Source: Hypericum androsaemum
Taxonomy: Eukaryota; Streptophyta; Magnoliopsida; Malpighiales; Hypericaceae
Length of the DNA: 64,000 nucleotides
Assembly: GCA_963995505.1 (NCBI GenBank)
Contig: OZ023197.1
Coordinates: forward strand, 603,001 to 667,000
Direction of reading: 5' to 3'
How positions within the stretch are numbered: position 1 is the stretch's first letter; every line of letters begins with the position of its first letter. Positions 21,931 to 33,505 of the stretch are shown here, piece after piece. A program made the translations under genes and the position numbers. The notes under the pieces were generated by a model that was not told the origin of the DNA, did not search any database, and was given only the letters and a program-made list of their open reading frames with translations.

Positions 21931-24900
21931 AAGGCTCGGTTTCGTTCTAGTTAAATTAGAATAATTTATTTATCATTTTGATCTATTCATGCAGTAATTA
22001 GTTGATGTAAGAAGAAAACATTTTCAGTTTTCTAATTAATCCTCATCCCTGATGGATTTTGGAAAAGTGTGAACTGTGAAGATGTAGAGCCTAACTAGAA
22101 AAGAAGTCTCTTTTTTAGGGAAAAAAAAGCTGAAGGGAATTAATGGGCTTGTAAAAGCCTTCTTCTATTCGGTAGTGGTACTTCTAATGGACCGAAGGAG
22201 CACCGAGGATTAACTCAACTATTAACGACTTTTTATTATCATTTTTTATCGTTCTCCCTCAGTATAAAAGAGTGTTTGTTTTAACATAATTAAGAAGTGT
22301 GGACTTTATTCTAGTTTGACTCGGAAATCTCTAATTTGAATTTTGAGAATAAACTTGTGTTAATCTCCAGATACAATGTGTTCTAAACCTAAAAAAATCC
22401 AATGATCTACGCACGTAACAGTAGGTGTTCGTATGAGTTGTTTTTAATGAAAAAAAGTTCGCAAATGGTACAAGCTAAAAAAACATATATGGACTATATA
22501 TCTTACTTGTACTACATAATTAACCTACCCACGTCTACATTGCCCGAAAAACCGTGAGAAACGTCCAAAACGATCCTGAGAACGGGTCTAATATGCATTC
22601 GACAGCACTACTAAATGTATAATTTCCTAAAATTTCACCTTCCTAAGATCTGTCTATCTACATAATAGAACATGCATTAGTGTTCTCGTCACTGAAGAGG
22701 GTAGTGAGCCTCTCAGGGGTTGCACTAGGGCTAGGGAGTGCCTGAGCCACGTTCCTGACGTAGCCGGTCGGCGCCTTCTTGTCGTAGGCCTGAGCAACGT
22801 AAGGGTAAGCCACCAAATTGTACGGGACGTACGGCCACAGCTCCGCCCTCTTGCCGGTTCTCCTCACCCTCTTTAGCACCTTGTTTGGCTCCACGTACCC
22901 GCTCACCGTCACCCGGCTCTCCTTCCTGTTCACTTCCACCCATTTTGCTCCTGCACTCGTCAACATGATAAGAGATACTCAATCCTAATCTAATGGTGTT
23001 CGACTCTAAATTATTAGTTCGGTGAGAATATCGTACATTAAGGCAAGCATATGGGACGACTTTTGTTTTGATAAGTTACAGCGTCATTTTTGTTTGAACG
23101 TTACACAAGGCAAAGATAATATTTGCTGGGTGCTCATAGTTTATGAAAATTGGTTGAAGTAGTAAGATTTTTTATTAATTTAATTAGATATTCGATTATA
23201 ATCAAAAAAATATCATTAAAATACCTAAAATAAAATTTAAAAGAATTTGACTCGCAATGTTAGATAGATGTTGAAAGATTGAAATATCAAAAACTATTTG
23301 ATTTTTCAAATCAGGCATTTATTACGACTATGAAAGGGCTTTCAATCAATTGGCATAGACTACTCCTCAGCGACGATAAATACCAAAAACTAGGGTTCTT
23401 TCCGCTTGCCGATACGGGGAAGCACACAGTTACTTCTGTTCTTTCTTTCACTTGAACCATCTTTTGATTTTCTCTCCTCTCCTTATTAATATTTTGTTTC
23501 ACTCTCCTTATTAATATTTTGCTCAATTTTAACATCTTTCGAGATGAAATTAAGTTTATGAGTAAGTAAATTATTTCACTTATATATTAGATTATCTGTG
23601 ATGGGGTAAAAAATTTAGCAACACGTCACATGCAATAGATATAAAATTAGAAAATCGATTAACATGTTTTGATTTCTTATTCATACTGTTGTGCATCGTG
23701 CTCTCGACTGACTCGGGTGATCTAATTCTATCTCAGATTGAGGCCATCAATATCTTATTTTGTTTATTGAGTTACTAAGTGTGAGATCTAGCCATGTATC
23801 TTTCAAGTAGAATAGGTACTATTCTTCTTGTTGTAAAGATTGGAGTATTTTTATAAAATTAATCTATTTACCAAAAAAACATGTTTTGATTTTATGTTAG
23901 AACACCACTATTAATACAGGAATTCAACACGACGACTAAGAAACAATACTTAGTTGACTATATCAGAGATAAAATCTATAGAACGATGGCGAGGTTTTAG
24001 TTCTTTCGAACCTTTCATGTGGGTTACAGCATGCCTGACTCTCCTCTCGCAGCCATCGCAATCCATTTTCACCTTAATTTCCACTGTCTGAAAATCAAGC
24101 AAAAATGTTTTAAAAAAGTTAACAAAATAAAGAATTGTTAACTCCAAAAATACTAGCTACAGTAACTTATAGAACAGAAGCCACGAACTAATGATATACC
24201 TGCATTGGCTTGCGTTTTCTTTTACGCTTGACATCTCTAAATAGGTCCGACAGATAATCTGCAAGAGAATCAAGAGCGCCCATTTCGTTTTTATTGCTAA
24301 TTAAGCTTCAGAGACAGAGAGGGGAATATTGGCTAGTGTGTGTCAATGGGCTATATTTATAATGTAGTGAGGAGAATCATCCTAGGTACTATTTCAAGTT
24401 GGCCATTAGAAGAAATAAATAAATCGATTAATAAAGAGAGATTTATTTCTCGACAATGAGTTGTACCTCAATTATTTGCCCCCTTGCCATGCATATCCTC
24501 CACCCAAAAAATCACGCCGCACCAACTGCAATCAGTAATTTTTTTTAAAGATAAATTTTTACGAGATTTAAACCCTGGACCTCCTTAAATATAATAACAT
24601 TTTGTGTCGTTAGATTATATGGCATTTGGCTAGAAGGACTAAATTGTAACTTTGGTTAATTACCGTAGTTGTTTCTTTTATAATTTCTTACAAATATGTT
24701 GCAAGTTAAATTCAGTTGCGTATGAAATTTTGAAAAGGATTTTTGGAAATGATTGTTATCCAATCTAAAATCTTAAGATAATGTGTTCATGAATATGAAT
24801 TTTTTCGCATTTATAAATTTGGTCCAACGGTTTTTCACTTTTAATATAAATTTTTTCAACACGTTTTTCAAACCAAGTTCATTGGCTTGAAGTGAACACG

Positions 24901-26290
24901 GATTAACAATACCTCTAGTACTTTCAAAGAAGGTTGTGCGAGTACGACGGACTACGATATCAACTTAATTTGATACCATCTTAGAATTTTGATATTCAAC
25001 CAAAATTCTCAAAACAATGAACACTTGATCTTTTATATTTATAAATTAGGCTTTACAACTTTTCGGTTCGGTTTCGATGTGGGTTTCTTCAAGGCGGCTA
25101 TAGCTCGTACTCTTGGGTTAGGTTGTCATTAGGTGTGTTAACTCTTGTCTCTAGCTGTTTGCCTATGTGACGGGTTAAGGATTTAGATGTTATCTTGCTG
25201 TTTAATCTCTGTAATCCAAGGAAAAGGGAATTGTTTTCTAATTATATTATTGTCATAGTGAACCATTTAATTCTTAGACTTGTATACGCTTCACTGCCCT
25301 GGACCACACAATTTATTTCACAGCACCGTTTGATCTGTTTCAATATTTCAAATATATGGTGATCACCGTCTGATCTAATATATAAATCAAATAATGTGAC
25401 AGAATTAATTAACATGTTAGAATTTTAAGATTCGTAGTAGGTTTTCTATCCAGATCGAAAAATCTGCGGGTGCACATTAAATTATACAACAGTAAGTGTA
25501 TATACATATAACAATCTTTTGGAGTGAATATATATCAGCATCTCAAATTTATTATTTGGAGTCGGAATTATATAACAATTTTCCTTTAAAACAATGCGGA
25601 TTTCTTTTACGTTAAATTATGAAAAGTTCTAGCAACCGAGGCAATTACTGCTCTGACGCCTATCCGCTTCTCATCATTGAAGGTATGAAATTGGTGGATC
25701 GGCTAAGCTCGGCCTCACCCTTCCTATGTCTGAAGAACCCAAAATGTCAATTCGGTATACCCCTGGCTCCACTTGGAAGAAGATTGGATGGTCGGTCCAA
25801 TTTATCACTGAAATTTTGTCAATTTTTATACTGTTTGTGACATCTGTGCAAATATCTTTTTGTCAAATGACAGGATGGTATACTGAATTTGTTTTTACAA
25901 GAAGGTAATAATTAATATTTATCTGAAATTAAATTATTTCGAGGCGTGACACGATCTTTCGGCTTCCGTTGTGAAAAGCTGAACTGAACCACAAATTATT
26001 TCAAATTTAAAGGCAGATTCATGAAGTTGGTTGGGGTTTTGGTAAACGTCTCTTTATTCATATAATTCGTTGTTATACTTGTATCATTTTTTTCTTGTAT
26101 ATATCGTTTCACAAGCAACTGATCTCATCTTTATATTGTGGCGTACAACCTCTAGATTTTCACTTCACAAGAAACGTGATTATTTCCACTAAGTGTCATA
26201 TATATGATGTTATATATCTCGTGCAAGAAATAACGGATCAAAATATTTTATATATACATATGTCAACTTATATTTTATGTACCAGGTGTC
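21931..26290. repeat. Segmental duplication, copy A
   Basis: This block carries the intact HIPP gene and is repeated, in the same orientation and order, at 28938-35680 (copy C). Both begin AAGGCTCGGTT...CGTTCTAG and end ACATATGTCAACTTATATTTTAT. Similarity runs through spacer as well as exons. Its non-genic part (24370-26290) shows no other gene. A short frame starting at 25726 (MSEEPKMSIRYTPGSTWKKI) exists but I cannot show it is a gene. Confidence 0.9.
22658..24283 (-). CDS. Heavy-metal-associated isoprenylated plant protein (HIPP), 150 aa
   Basis: Metal-binding farnesylated protein; family members bind cations through the HMA domain and are tied to metal homeostasis and stress responses. 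Exons are 24200-24283 (MGALDSLADYLSDLFRDVKR), 24012-24087 and 22658-22950, joining in phase to 453 nt. Exon 2 holds the HMA core VEIKVKMDCDGCERRVRHAV with the CxxC metal ligands. Exon 3 completes the domain (VEVNRKESRVTVSGYVEPNK) and continues ELWPYVPYNLVAYPYVAQAY, DKKAPTGYVRNV. The C-terminus is CSIM, a CaaX farnesylation box, predicting membrane or nuclear association. Length and layout match the short single-HMA class (HIPP20-27 group). On the minus strand a TATA box (TATAAATA) lies at 24352-24359, about 70 bases before the ATG. A disabled duplicate lies at 29792-31202. Confidence 0.93.
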
Positions 26291-26491
26291 AAATTATGCA
26301 AATGCTACATAAACACGTTGCTCATTAGAACAATTGTCCGTTGTAATTAGCTTACCCAATAACATGGGCAAAGGTGGTGCATTAATCATTCTACTTTGAC
26401 TAAGAAATATCGAGTTTGAACTTTGAGAATACAATTGTGTTAATCTCCAGATACATTGTGGTCTAAACCTAAAAAAATCCAATGATCTATG

Positions 26492-27015
26492 TGTTGTTTT
26501 CGGAGGTGGTGTACTTGATTAGGATCTTGTAAAGTCGAGGCAAGAGTTAGACTCTTTCTCTGTAAGACGAGATTGCCCCGTATTCAGTGCTCACGGGCTG
26601 CGACAATCGTCCCAAGATACAACGACTTAGTTGCTTCCAAGATCGTAGCACAACGAATCTCGAAGCTTCGGGCGAACCTTAGATACTCAGAACTTTCTTA
26701 GAGAGGGAGAGAGAAGAACGACTATTGCTAATGAATGCTTATGCAATGAGTGTTCGGGGTATTTGCAAATGAGGGGGGCAGGCCTATTTATAGGCGATGG
26801 AGAGTTGGAACCTGAAAAGTCACATGCATTTCTGAAGGGGCATGATGTGATCCAAAAAGTTCGTGACTCTTCAGATGTACCCTCCAGGTACCTCTTCGTC
26901 CTTGTAGAATTTTTCAAAGAGTTCGTGACTCTTCGGATGTGCCCTTCATGCACCCCAATTTTCCAAAAAGTTCGTGACTTTTCGGACGAAAGGGTGTGAG
27001 ATTGCATTAATAACA
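26492..27015 (-). mobile_element. Solo LTR of the copia family found at 38-44 kb
   Basis: It starts TGTTGTTTTCGG, ends TTAATAACA and is flanked by the TSD CTATG (26487-26491, 27016-27020). It shares with the 38029-44456 element the blocks GTGTACTTGATTAGGATCTT, TAAGACGAGATTGCCCCGTA and CCTATTTATAGGC. The inside has three copies of a segment containing AAAGTTCGTGACT or AGAGTTCGTGACT (about 26860-26990). Orientation is taken from the full element. Confidence 0.88.
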
Positions 27016-27188
27016 CTATGCACGTAACAGTAGGTGTTCATATGAGTTGTTTTTAATGGAAAAAAGTTCGCAAATGGTACAAGCTAAAAAAATTATATGG
27101 ACTATATATATCTTACTTGTACTATATAATTAACCTACCTAAATCTACATTGCCCGAAAAACCGTGAGAAATGTCCAAAACGATACTG

Positions 27189-27645
27189 AGATTGGGTCTA
27201 ATAGAACAATTGCCTACAAAGGATGCAAATTTGCCTGAAGAGGAAGGTAAGCAGATCACGGTACTTGTCTTGAAGTCAGGGTGCAATTTGGATTCAGCTG
27301 AAACACTACAGGTAGCTATGAACCAGAGACGAGTTCCACATTTTGATTTCGATGTTCTTTGAACCTTGAGAACAAGGTTCTTATTGAAGGAGAGAGTTGT
27401 TATGATCTTAGAACTACATAGCAATAATAAGAGTTCTTAAATGATTGAATTGTAATAAGATTTATGAGGTATAAATAGAAGTAAGAGAGAACTCTAGGAA
27501 CAATTCTGATATTTGACATTCATTATATTGAAACAGATTGTTTCTCTCTTCTATCCCTCTCTATCTTCTCTCTCGTTCTTCTCTATTTCCCCAATTATAA
27601 CAATTAGGGTTCCTGTTCCTAATTTCCTAAATCAGGTTTGTTACA
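27189..27645 (+). mobile_element. 5'-truncated relative of the gag-only LTR element
   Basis: 27189-27362 encodes the tail of a gag-like frame ending HFDFDVL-stop. It is followed by GAACCTTGAGAACAAGGTTC, a polypurine tract, and a 248-bp LTR (27398-27645, TG...CA). The LTR and the tail resemble those at 11330-11677 but are clearly diverged, so this is a sister family. The 5' LTR and most of the interior are missing. Confidence 0.82.
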
Positions 27646-27646
27646 G

Positions 27647-27749
27647 AGTGCCTGAGCCACGTTCCTCACGTAGCCGGTCGGCGCCTTCTTGTCGTAGGCC
27701 TGAGCATCGTAAGGGCAAGTCACCAAATTGTACGGGACGTACGGCCAGA
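27647..27749 (-). pseudogene. HIPP exon 3 fragment
   Basis: About 100 bases match the segment of HIPP exon 3 that codes for ...WPYVPYNLV...AYDKKAPTGYVRNV. It is flanked on one side by the LTR at 27645 and on the other by spacer from elsewhere in the unit, so it cannot function. Confidence 0.88.
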
Positions 27750-27849
27750 TCAAAAAATCTAAGGATGCCCATATATATATATATATCAGCATCTCAAATT
27801 TATTATTCGGAACAACAATTTTCCCGTATGACAAGGAGGATTTTTGTAA

Positions 27850-28937
27850 TACCTTTCTATGTGATTTAAACTTAGTTGAATCTAATCAAGTATGCTAAGT
27901 TATTCGGTAAAATAATGATAAGTTTTTGTTGAAAAATAACAACGCAAAGATATTATAAGAACGTGGTTAGATATAATTTAGTCTTGTTAATTATTTAAGC
28001 TAATTTCAAATAAGTAAACTCTGTAATTTAAGTTCCAATTTTGATAGTTTGAAAAGTATGAAGAGAAAATTTAATATGAGTGATAGAAGGTTGACACTTT
28101 GGATAGATTGTTAAATTTACACGAGGATGCATTTTATCAGTTAGAAAAATGGAAGTATGAATTGAGTACGTTTCCAACCTTTTTAATAGATAAAGGATAA
28201 CTTGATAGAATAAGATAAGTTAGAAAAAAAAGAAGAAGGTAAAAAAGTGGCAATAGTAAAACAAAAGAGAAGGAAAGATAAAAAATAAGATGGTCAAGTT
28301 TATCTCTTAACCAAAGGAGATGAACAAAAGAAAGTTAAATTAGAAAAAGAAAATAGGATACAAACGTGGCAACAGTAAGATAAAAAAAAGAATAGAGTAA
28401 AACGTGGATGGATCAGAATATTGACACCAAACAAAGTAAGATAAAAAGGTAAAAATTAGGGGCGGTGGAATTTGCTAAGTTTCTTGGTTTCAATCATTTG
28501 AACGAAATAAGCACAAATAAAAAAACAGGAAGAGAAAACTCAAAAGAATAAAAGAAAGAAGAAGAAGCGGCCCAAGAAATTGAAGGGCAAAAGTCACCGA
28601 GGTAAATTTACCAACTCTAAGGCTCATTATCCAGTAAAGAAATATATAGTTAAAAATGATGAAGATAACAATTATATTGAGAATTTGAGGTCGTGGATTT
28701 GTTAGATTTGTTTAGAAAATTGTGTGAAATCCTCACGGGTTCAAAGTTGGAGTAAAAAACACCCATGATCACTCAACTAAAATAATTTTTTGTCTATAGT
28801 CACTAACCTAATTTTTTACTTTTATGGTCACTAATCTATAATGAGTTACTTTCGTATGATCACTCGAACATTTTTCATCTGTGTTGCTGTGTTGGCATGA
28901 TAAAAACTTCCAAAACAATCACTACATAATTAGAATA
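27850..28937. other. Spacer between duplicated copies B and C
   Basis: Strongly purine-rich on the plus strand at 28200-28600 (AAAGAAGAAGG-like runs). It then has a stretch with repeated GATCACTC / GGTCACTAA motifs (28760-28870), a common style of plant MITE or retro-relic. No gene seen. Confidence 0.35.
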
Positions 28938-29791
28938 AAGGCTCGGTTACGTTCTAGTCAAATTAGAATAGTTGATTTATCATTTTGATCTGTTTATGCA
29001 GTAATTAGTTGATGTAAGAAGAAAACATTTTCAGTTTTCTAATTAATCGTCATTCCTGATGGATTTTGGAAATGTGTGAACTGTGAAGATGTAGAGCCTA
29101 ACTAGAAAAGAAATCCCTTCGCATCCGGATCGTACCAAAATCGGTATCCTAGAACTATGAGAAAGACTAGGGAAAAAGCTGGAGGGAAATTAATGGGCTT
29201 GTAAAAGCCTTCTTTTATTCGGTAGTGGTTCTTCTAATGGACCGAAGGAGAACCGAGGATCAACTCAACTATTAACGCCCTGGGGCTGGGCTCCTACTTT
29301 CTTCTCTGTGCTCCATGAAGAACTATTAGTATTACTATCCACTCAAATTAACTACTTTTTATTATCATTTTTTATCCTTCTCCCTCAGTACTCAGAGATG
29401 GTTTGTTTTAACTTGATTAAGAAGTGAAGTGAGAATATAATTCTAATCTGACCTAGAAATTTCAAGTTTGAACTTTAAGAATACAATTGTATTCATCTTT
29501 GGATACATTGTGGTCTAAACCTAATAAAATCCAAGGATCTATGCATGTAACAGTAGGTGTTCGTATGCATTTTTTTTAGTGGAAAAAAAGTTAGCAAATG
29601 GTACAAGCTAAAAAAATTATATGGACTATATATATCTTACTTGTACTATATAATTAACCTACCTACATTTACATTGCCCGAAAAACTGTGAGAAACGTCC
29701 AAAATGATCCCGAGAACATGTCTAATATGCATTCGACAACACTACTACATATATAATTTTCTAAAATTTCACCTTCCTAAGATCTGTCTAT

Positions 29792-31202
29792 CTACATAAT
29801 AGAACATGCATTAGTGTTCTCGTCACTGAGGAGGGTAGTGAGCCTCTCGGGGGTTGCATTTGGGCTAGGGAGTGCCTGAGCCACGTTCCTGACGTAGCCG
29901 GTCGGCGCCTTCTTGTCGTAGGCCTGAGCAACGTAAGGGTAAGCCACCAAATTGTACGGGACGTACGGCTACAGCTCCGCCCTCTTGCCGGTTCTCCTCA
30001 CCCTCTTTTGCACCTTGTTTGGCTCCACGTACCCGCTCACCGTCACCCGGCTCTCCTTCCTGTTCACTTCCACCCATTTTGCTCCTGCACTCGTCAACAT
30101 GATAAGAGATACTCAATCCGAATCTAATCGTGTTTGATTCTAAATTATTAGTTCGGTGAAAATATCGTACATTAAGTCAAGCATATGGGACGACTTTTGT
30201 TTTGATAAAGTTAATTTTATTCCAAAATTGACAGCGTTATTTTTGTTTGAACCTTACACAAGGCGAAGATAATATTTTTCGGGTGCTCATAGTTTATGAA
30301 AATTGGTTTAAGTAGTAAATTTTTTTAATTAATTTAACGAGATATTTGATTATAGTCAAAAGACATTATTGAAATGCCTAAAATAAAATCTAACGGTATT
30401 TGACTCGCAATATTAGATGTTGAAAAGATTGAAATATCAAAAACTATTTGATTTTTCAAGCCAGGCATTTATTATGACTGTGAAAGAGCTTTCAATCAAA
30501 TGGCTTAGACTACTCCTCAGCGACGATAAATACCAAAAACTAGGGTTCTTTCCGGTTGCCGATACGGGGAAGCTCACAGTTACTTCTGTTCTTTCTTTCA
30601 CTTGAATATCTTTTGATTTTCTCTCCTCTCCTTATTAATATTTTGCTCAGTTTTAACATATTTCGAGATCGAAATTATGATTATGAGTAAGTGAATTATG
30701 TCACTTATATATTAGATTATCTGTGATGGGGTAAAATTTTTAGCAACACGTCCACATGCAATAGATATAAAATTAGAAAATCGATTAACATGTTTTGATT
30801 TGTTAGTCATACTGCCTCGTGCTCTCGACTAGTTCGGATAGTCTAACTCCATCTCAGATTTAGGCTATCAAGATATTATTTTGTTGATTGAGTTATTAAG
30901 AGAGATCTAGCCATGTATCTTTCAAGTAGAATAGGTACTATTTTTCTTGTCGTAAATATTGGGATATATTTAAAAAATTAATCTATTTACCAAAAAAATA
31001 TATTTTGATTTTATGTTAGAAAAAATATAGCACACCACTATTAATACAGGAATTCAACACGAGGACTAAGAAATAATACTAAGAGAGAATCTATAGAACG
31101 ATGGCAAGGTTTTAGTTCTTTCGAACCTTTCATGTGGGTGACAGCATGCCTGACTCTCCTCTCGCAGCCATCGCAATCCATTTTCACCTTAATTTCCACT
31201 GT
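29792..31202 (-). pseudogene. Disabled HIPP duplicate
   Basis: Exon 2 (31127-31202, 76 nt) and exon 3 (29792-30084, 293 nt) keep the lengths and splice sites of the intact gene and still encode the HMA CxxC block and CaaX end. Exon 1 with its ATG and the TATA region has been lost: the sequence jumps from a point matching 24190 to one matching 24365. In exon 3 a Trp codon (TGG in copy A) is TAG at 29969-29971, cutting off the C-terminal half including the CaaX box. Either lesion would abolish the normal product. Confidence 0.92.
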
Positions 31203-32783
31203 CTGAAAATCAAGCAAACATATTTTAAAAAAAAGGTTAACAAAATAAGGTATTATTAACTCCAAAAATACTAGCTACGGTAGCTTATACAACAGAAGCC
31301 ACGCACTAATAATATCATGTACGACATGGAAAAATAATTAGTGAGGAGAATCATCCTTGAGGAGAATCATCCTAGGTACTTTTTCTAGTTGGCCGTTAGA
31401 AGAAATAAATCAATCAATTAATAAATAGAGATTAATTTCTCGACAATGACTCTTGTACCTCAATTATTTGTCCCCTGCCATGCATATCCTCCACCCAAAA
31501 AATCACGCCGCACCAACTAGAAGAACTAATTTTTTAAAAGATAAATTTTTATATTACGTCAGGATTTGAACCTTAGACTTTTTTAAATATAATAACAACA
31601 TTTTGTGCTGCTAGATTATATGCATTTTACCTAGAACCACTAAATTGTAACTTTGGTTAATTACCCTAGTTGTTTCTTTTATAATTTCTTACTAATATGT
31701 TGCAAGTTTAATTCAGTTGCGTAAGAAATTTTGAAAAGGATTTTTGGAAATTATTGTTATCCAATCTAAAATCTTAAAATAATGTATATATGGATATGAA
31801 CTTTTTGCATTTATAAATTTGATCCAACGATTTTTACTCCCAATATAAAATTCGTCAACACATTTACTCAAACAAAGTTCATTAGGTTGAAGTGAACACG
31901 GACTTAATAATACCTCTAGTACTTTGAAAGAGGGTTGTAGGAATACGACAGACTATGATATGAACTCACTTTCATACCATCTTAGAATTTTGATATTCAA
32001 CCAAAATTCTCAAAATAATGAGCTCTTGATCTTTCATATTTATAAATTGAACTTTACAACTTTTCGGTTCGGTTTCGATGTGGATTTCTTTAAGGCGGCT
32101 ATAGCTCGTACTCTTGGGTTAGGTTGTCATTTGGTGTGTTAACTCTTGTCTCTAGCTGTTTGCCTATGTGACGGGTCAAAGATTTAGATGTTATCCTGCT
32201 GTTTAATGTCTGTAATCCAAGGAAAAGGGAATTGTTTTCTAATTATATTATTGTCATATTGAACCATTTAATTCTTAGACTTGTATACGCTTCACTGTCC
32301 TGGACCACACAATTTATTTCACATAAGCACCGTTTGATCTGTTTCAATATTTCAAATATATGGTGATCACCTTCTGATCTAATATATTATAAATCAAATA
32401 ATGTGACAGAATTAATTAACATGTTAGAATTTTAAGATTCGAAGTAGGTTTTCTATCCAGATCAAAAATCTGTGGGTGCACATTAAATTATACAATAGTA
32501 AGTGGATATACATATAACAATGTTTTGGAGTGAATATATATCAGCATCTCAAATTTATTATTTGGAGTCGGAATTATATAACAATTTTCCTTTAAAACAA
32601 TGAGGATTTCTTTTACATTAAATTATGAAAAGTTCTAGCAACCGAGGCAATTACTGCTCTGAGGCCTATCCGCTTCCATCATGGAAGGTATGAAAATGGT
32701 GGATCGGCTAAGCTCGACCTCACCCTTCCCATGTCTGAAGAACCCAAAATGTCAATTCGGTATACCCCTGGCTCCACTTGGAA

Positions 32784-33209
32784 GAAGATTGGATGGTCGG
32801 TCCAATTTATCACTGAAATTTTGTCAATTTTTATACTGTTTGTGACATCTGTGCAAATATCTTTTTGTCAAATGACAGGATGGTATACTGAATTTGTTTT
32901 TACAAGAAGATAATAATTACTGAAGGAAGATAGGATGGTCGGTCCAATTTATCACTGAAATTTTGTCAATTCTTATAGTGTTTGTGATATCTGTGCAAAT
33001 ATCTTTTTGTCAAATGACTGGATGGTATACTGAATTTGTTTTTACAAGAAGGTAATAATTACTGAAAGAAGATTGGATGGTCGGTCCAATTTATCACTGA
33101 AATTTTGTCAATTCTTATACTGTTTGTAACATCTTTGCAAATATCTTTTTGTCAAATGGCTGGATGGTATACTGAATTTGTTTTTACGAGAAGGTAATAA
33201 TTAATATTT
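32784..33209 (+). repeat. Three tandem copies of a 142-bp unit
   Basis: Units start at 32784, 32926 and 33068 with GAAGAT(T/A)GGATGGTCGGTCC and run through GGTATACTGAATTTG and TTTTTAC(A/G)AGAAG. Copy A of the segmental duplication has a single unit at about 25776. Units differ by a few substitutions. The unit holds most of a short open frame (VQFITEILSIFILFVTSVQI) whose status is unknown. Confidence 0.9.
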
Positions 33210-33505
33210 ATCTGAAATTAAATTATTTCGAGGCGTGACACAATCTTTTGGCTTCCGTTGCGAAAAGCTTAACTGAACCAGAAATTATTTCAAATTTAAA
33301 GGCAGATTCATGAAGTTGGTTGGGGTTTTGGTAAACGTCTCTATTCATATAATTCGTTGTTATACTTGTATCATTTTTTTCTTGTATATATCATTTCACA
33401 AGCAACTGACCTCATCTTTATATTTTGGCGTACAATCTCTAGTTTTTCACTTCACAAGAAACGTGATCATTTCCATTGTCATATATATGATGTTATATAT
33501 CTCGT

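Larger units (their letters stand above)
26380..27850. repeat. Segmental duplication, rearranged middle copy B
   Basis: Pieces of the duplicated unit occur in order: 26395-26491 (like 22310-22405), 27016-27188 (like 22408-22591), 27647-27749 (HIPP exon 3 part) and 27750-27850 (like 25455-25600). Internal parts are deleted or replaced by retroelements. It lies between copies A and C in the same orientation, so the original event made a tandem array. Confidence 0.82.

Noticed and set aside
25619..25908. Short frame with a hydrophobic segment, repeated in the duplicate
   Set aside because: Its conservation is explained by the segmental duplication; no family match, and the frame is not kept across the tandem units of copy C.
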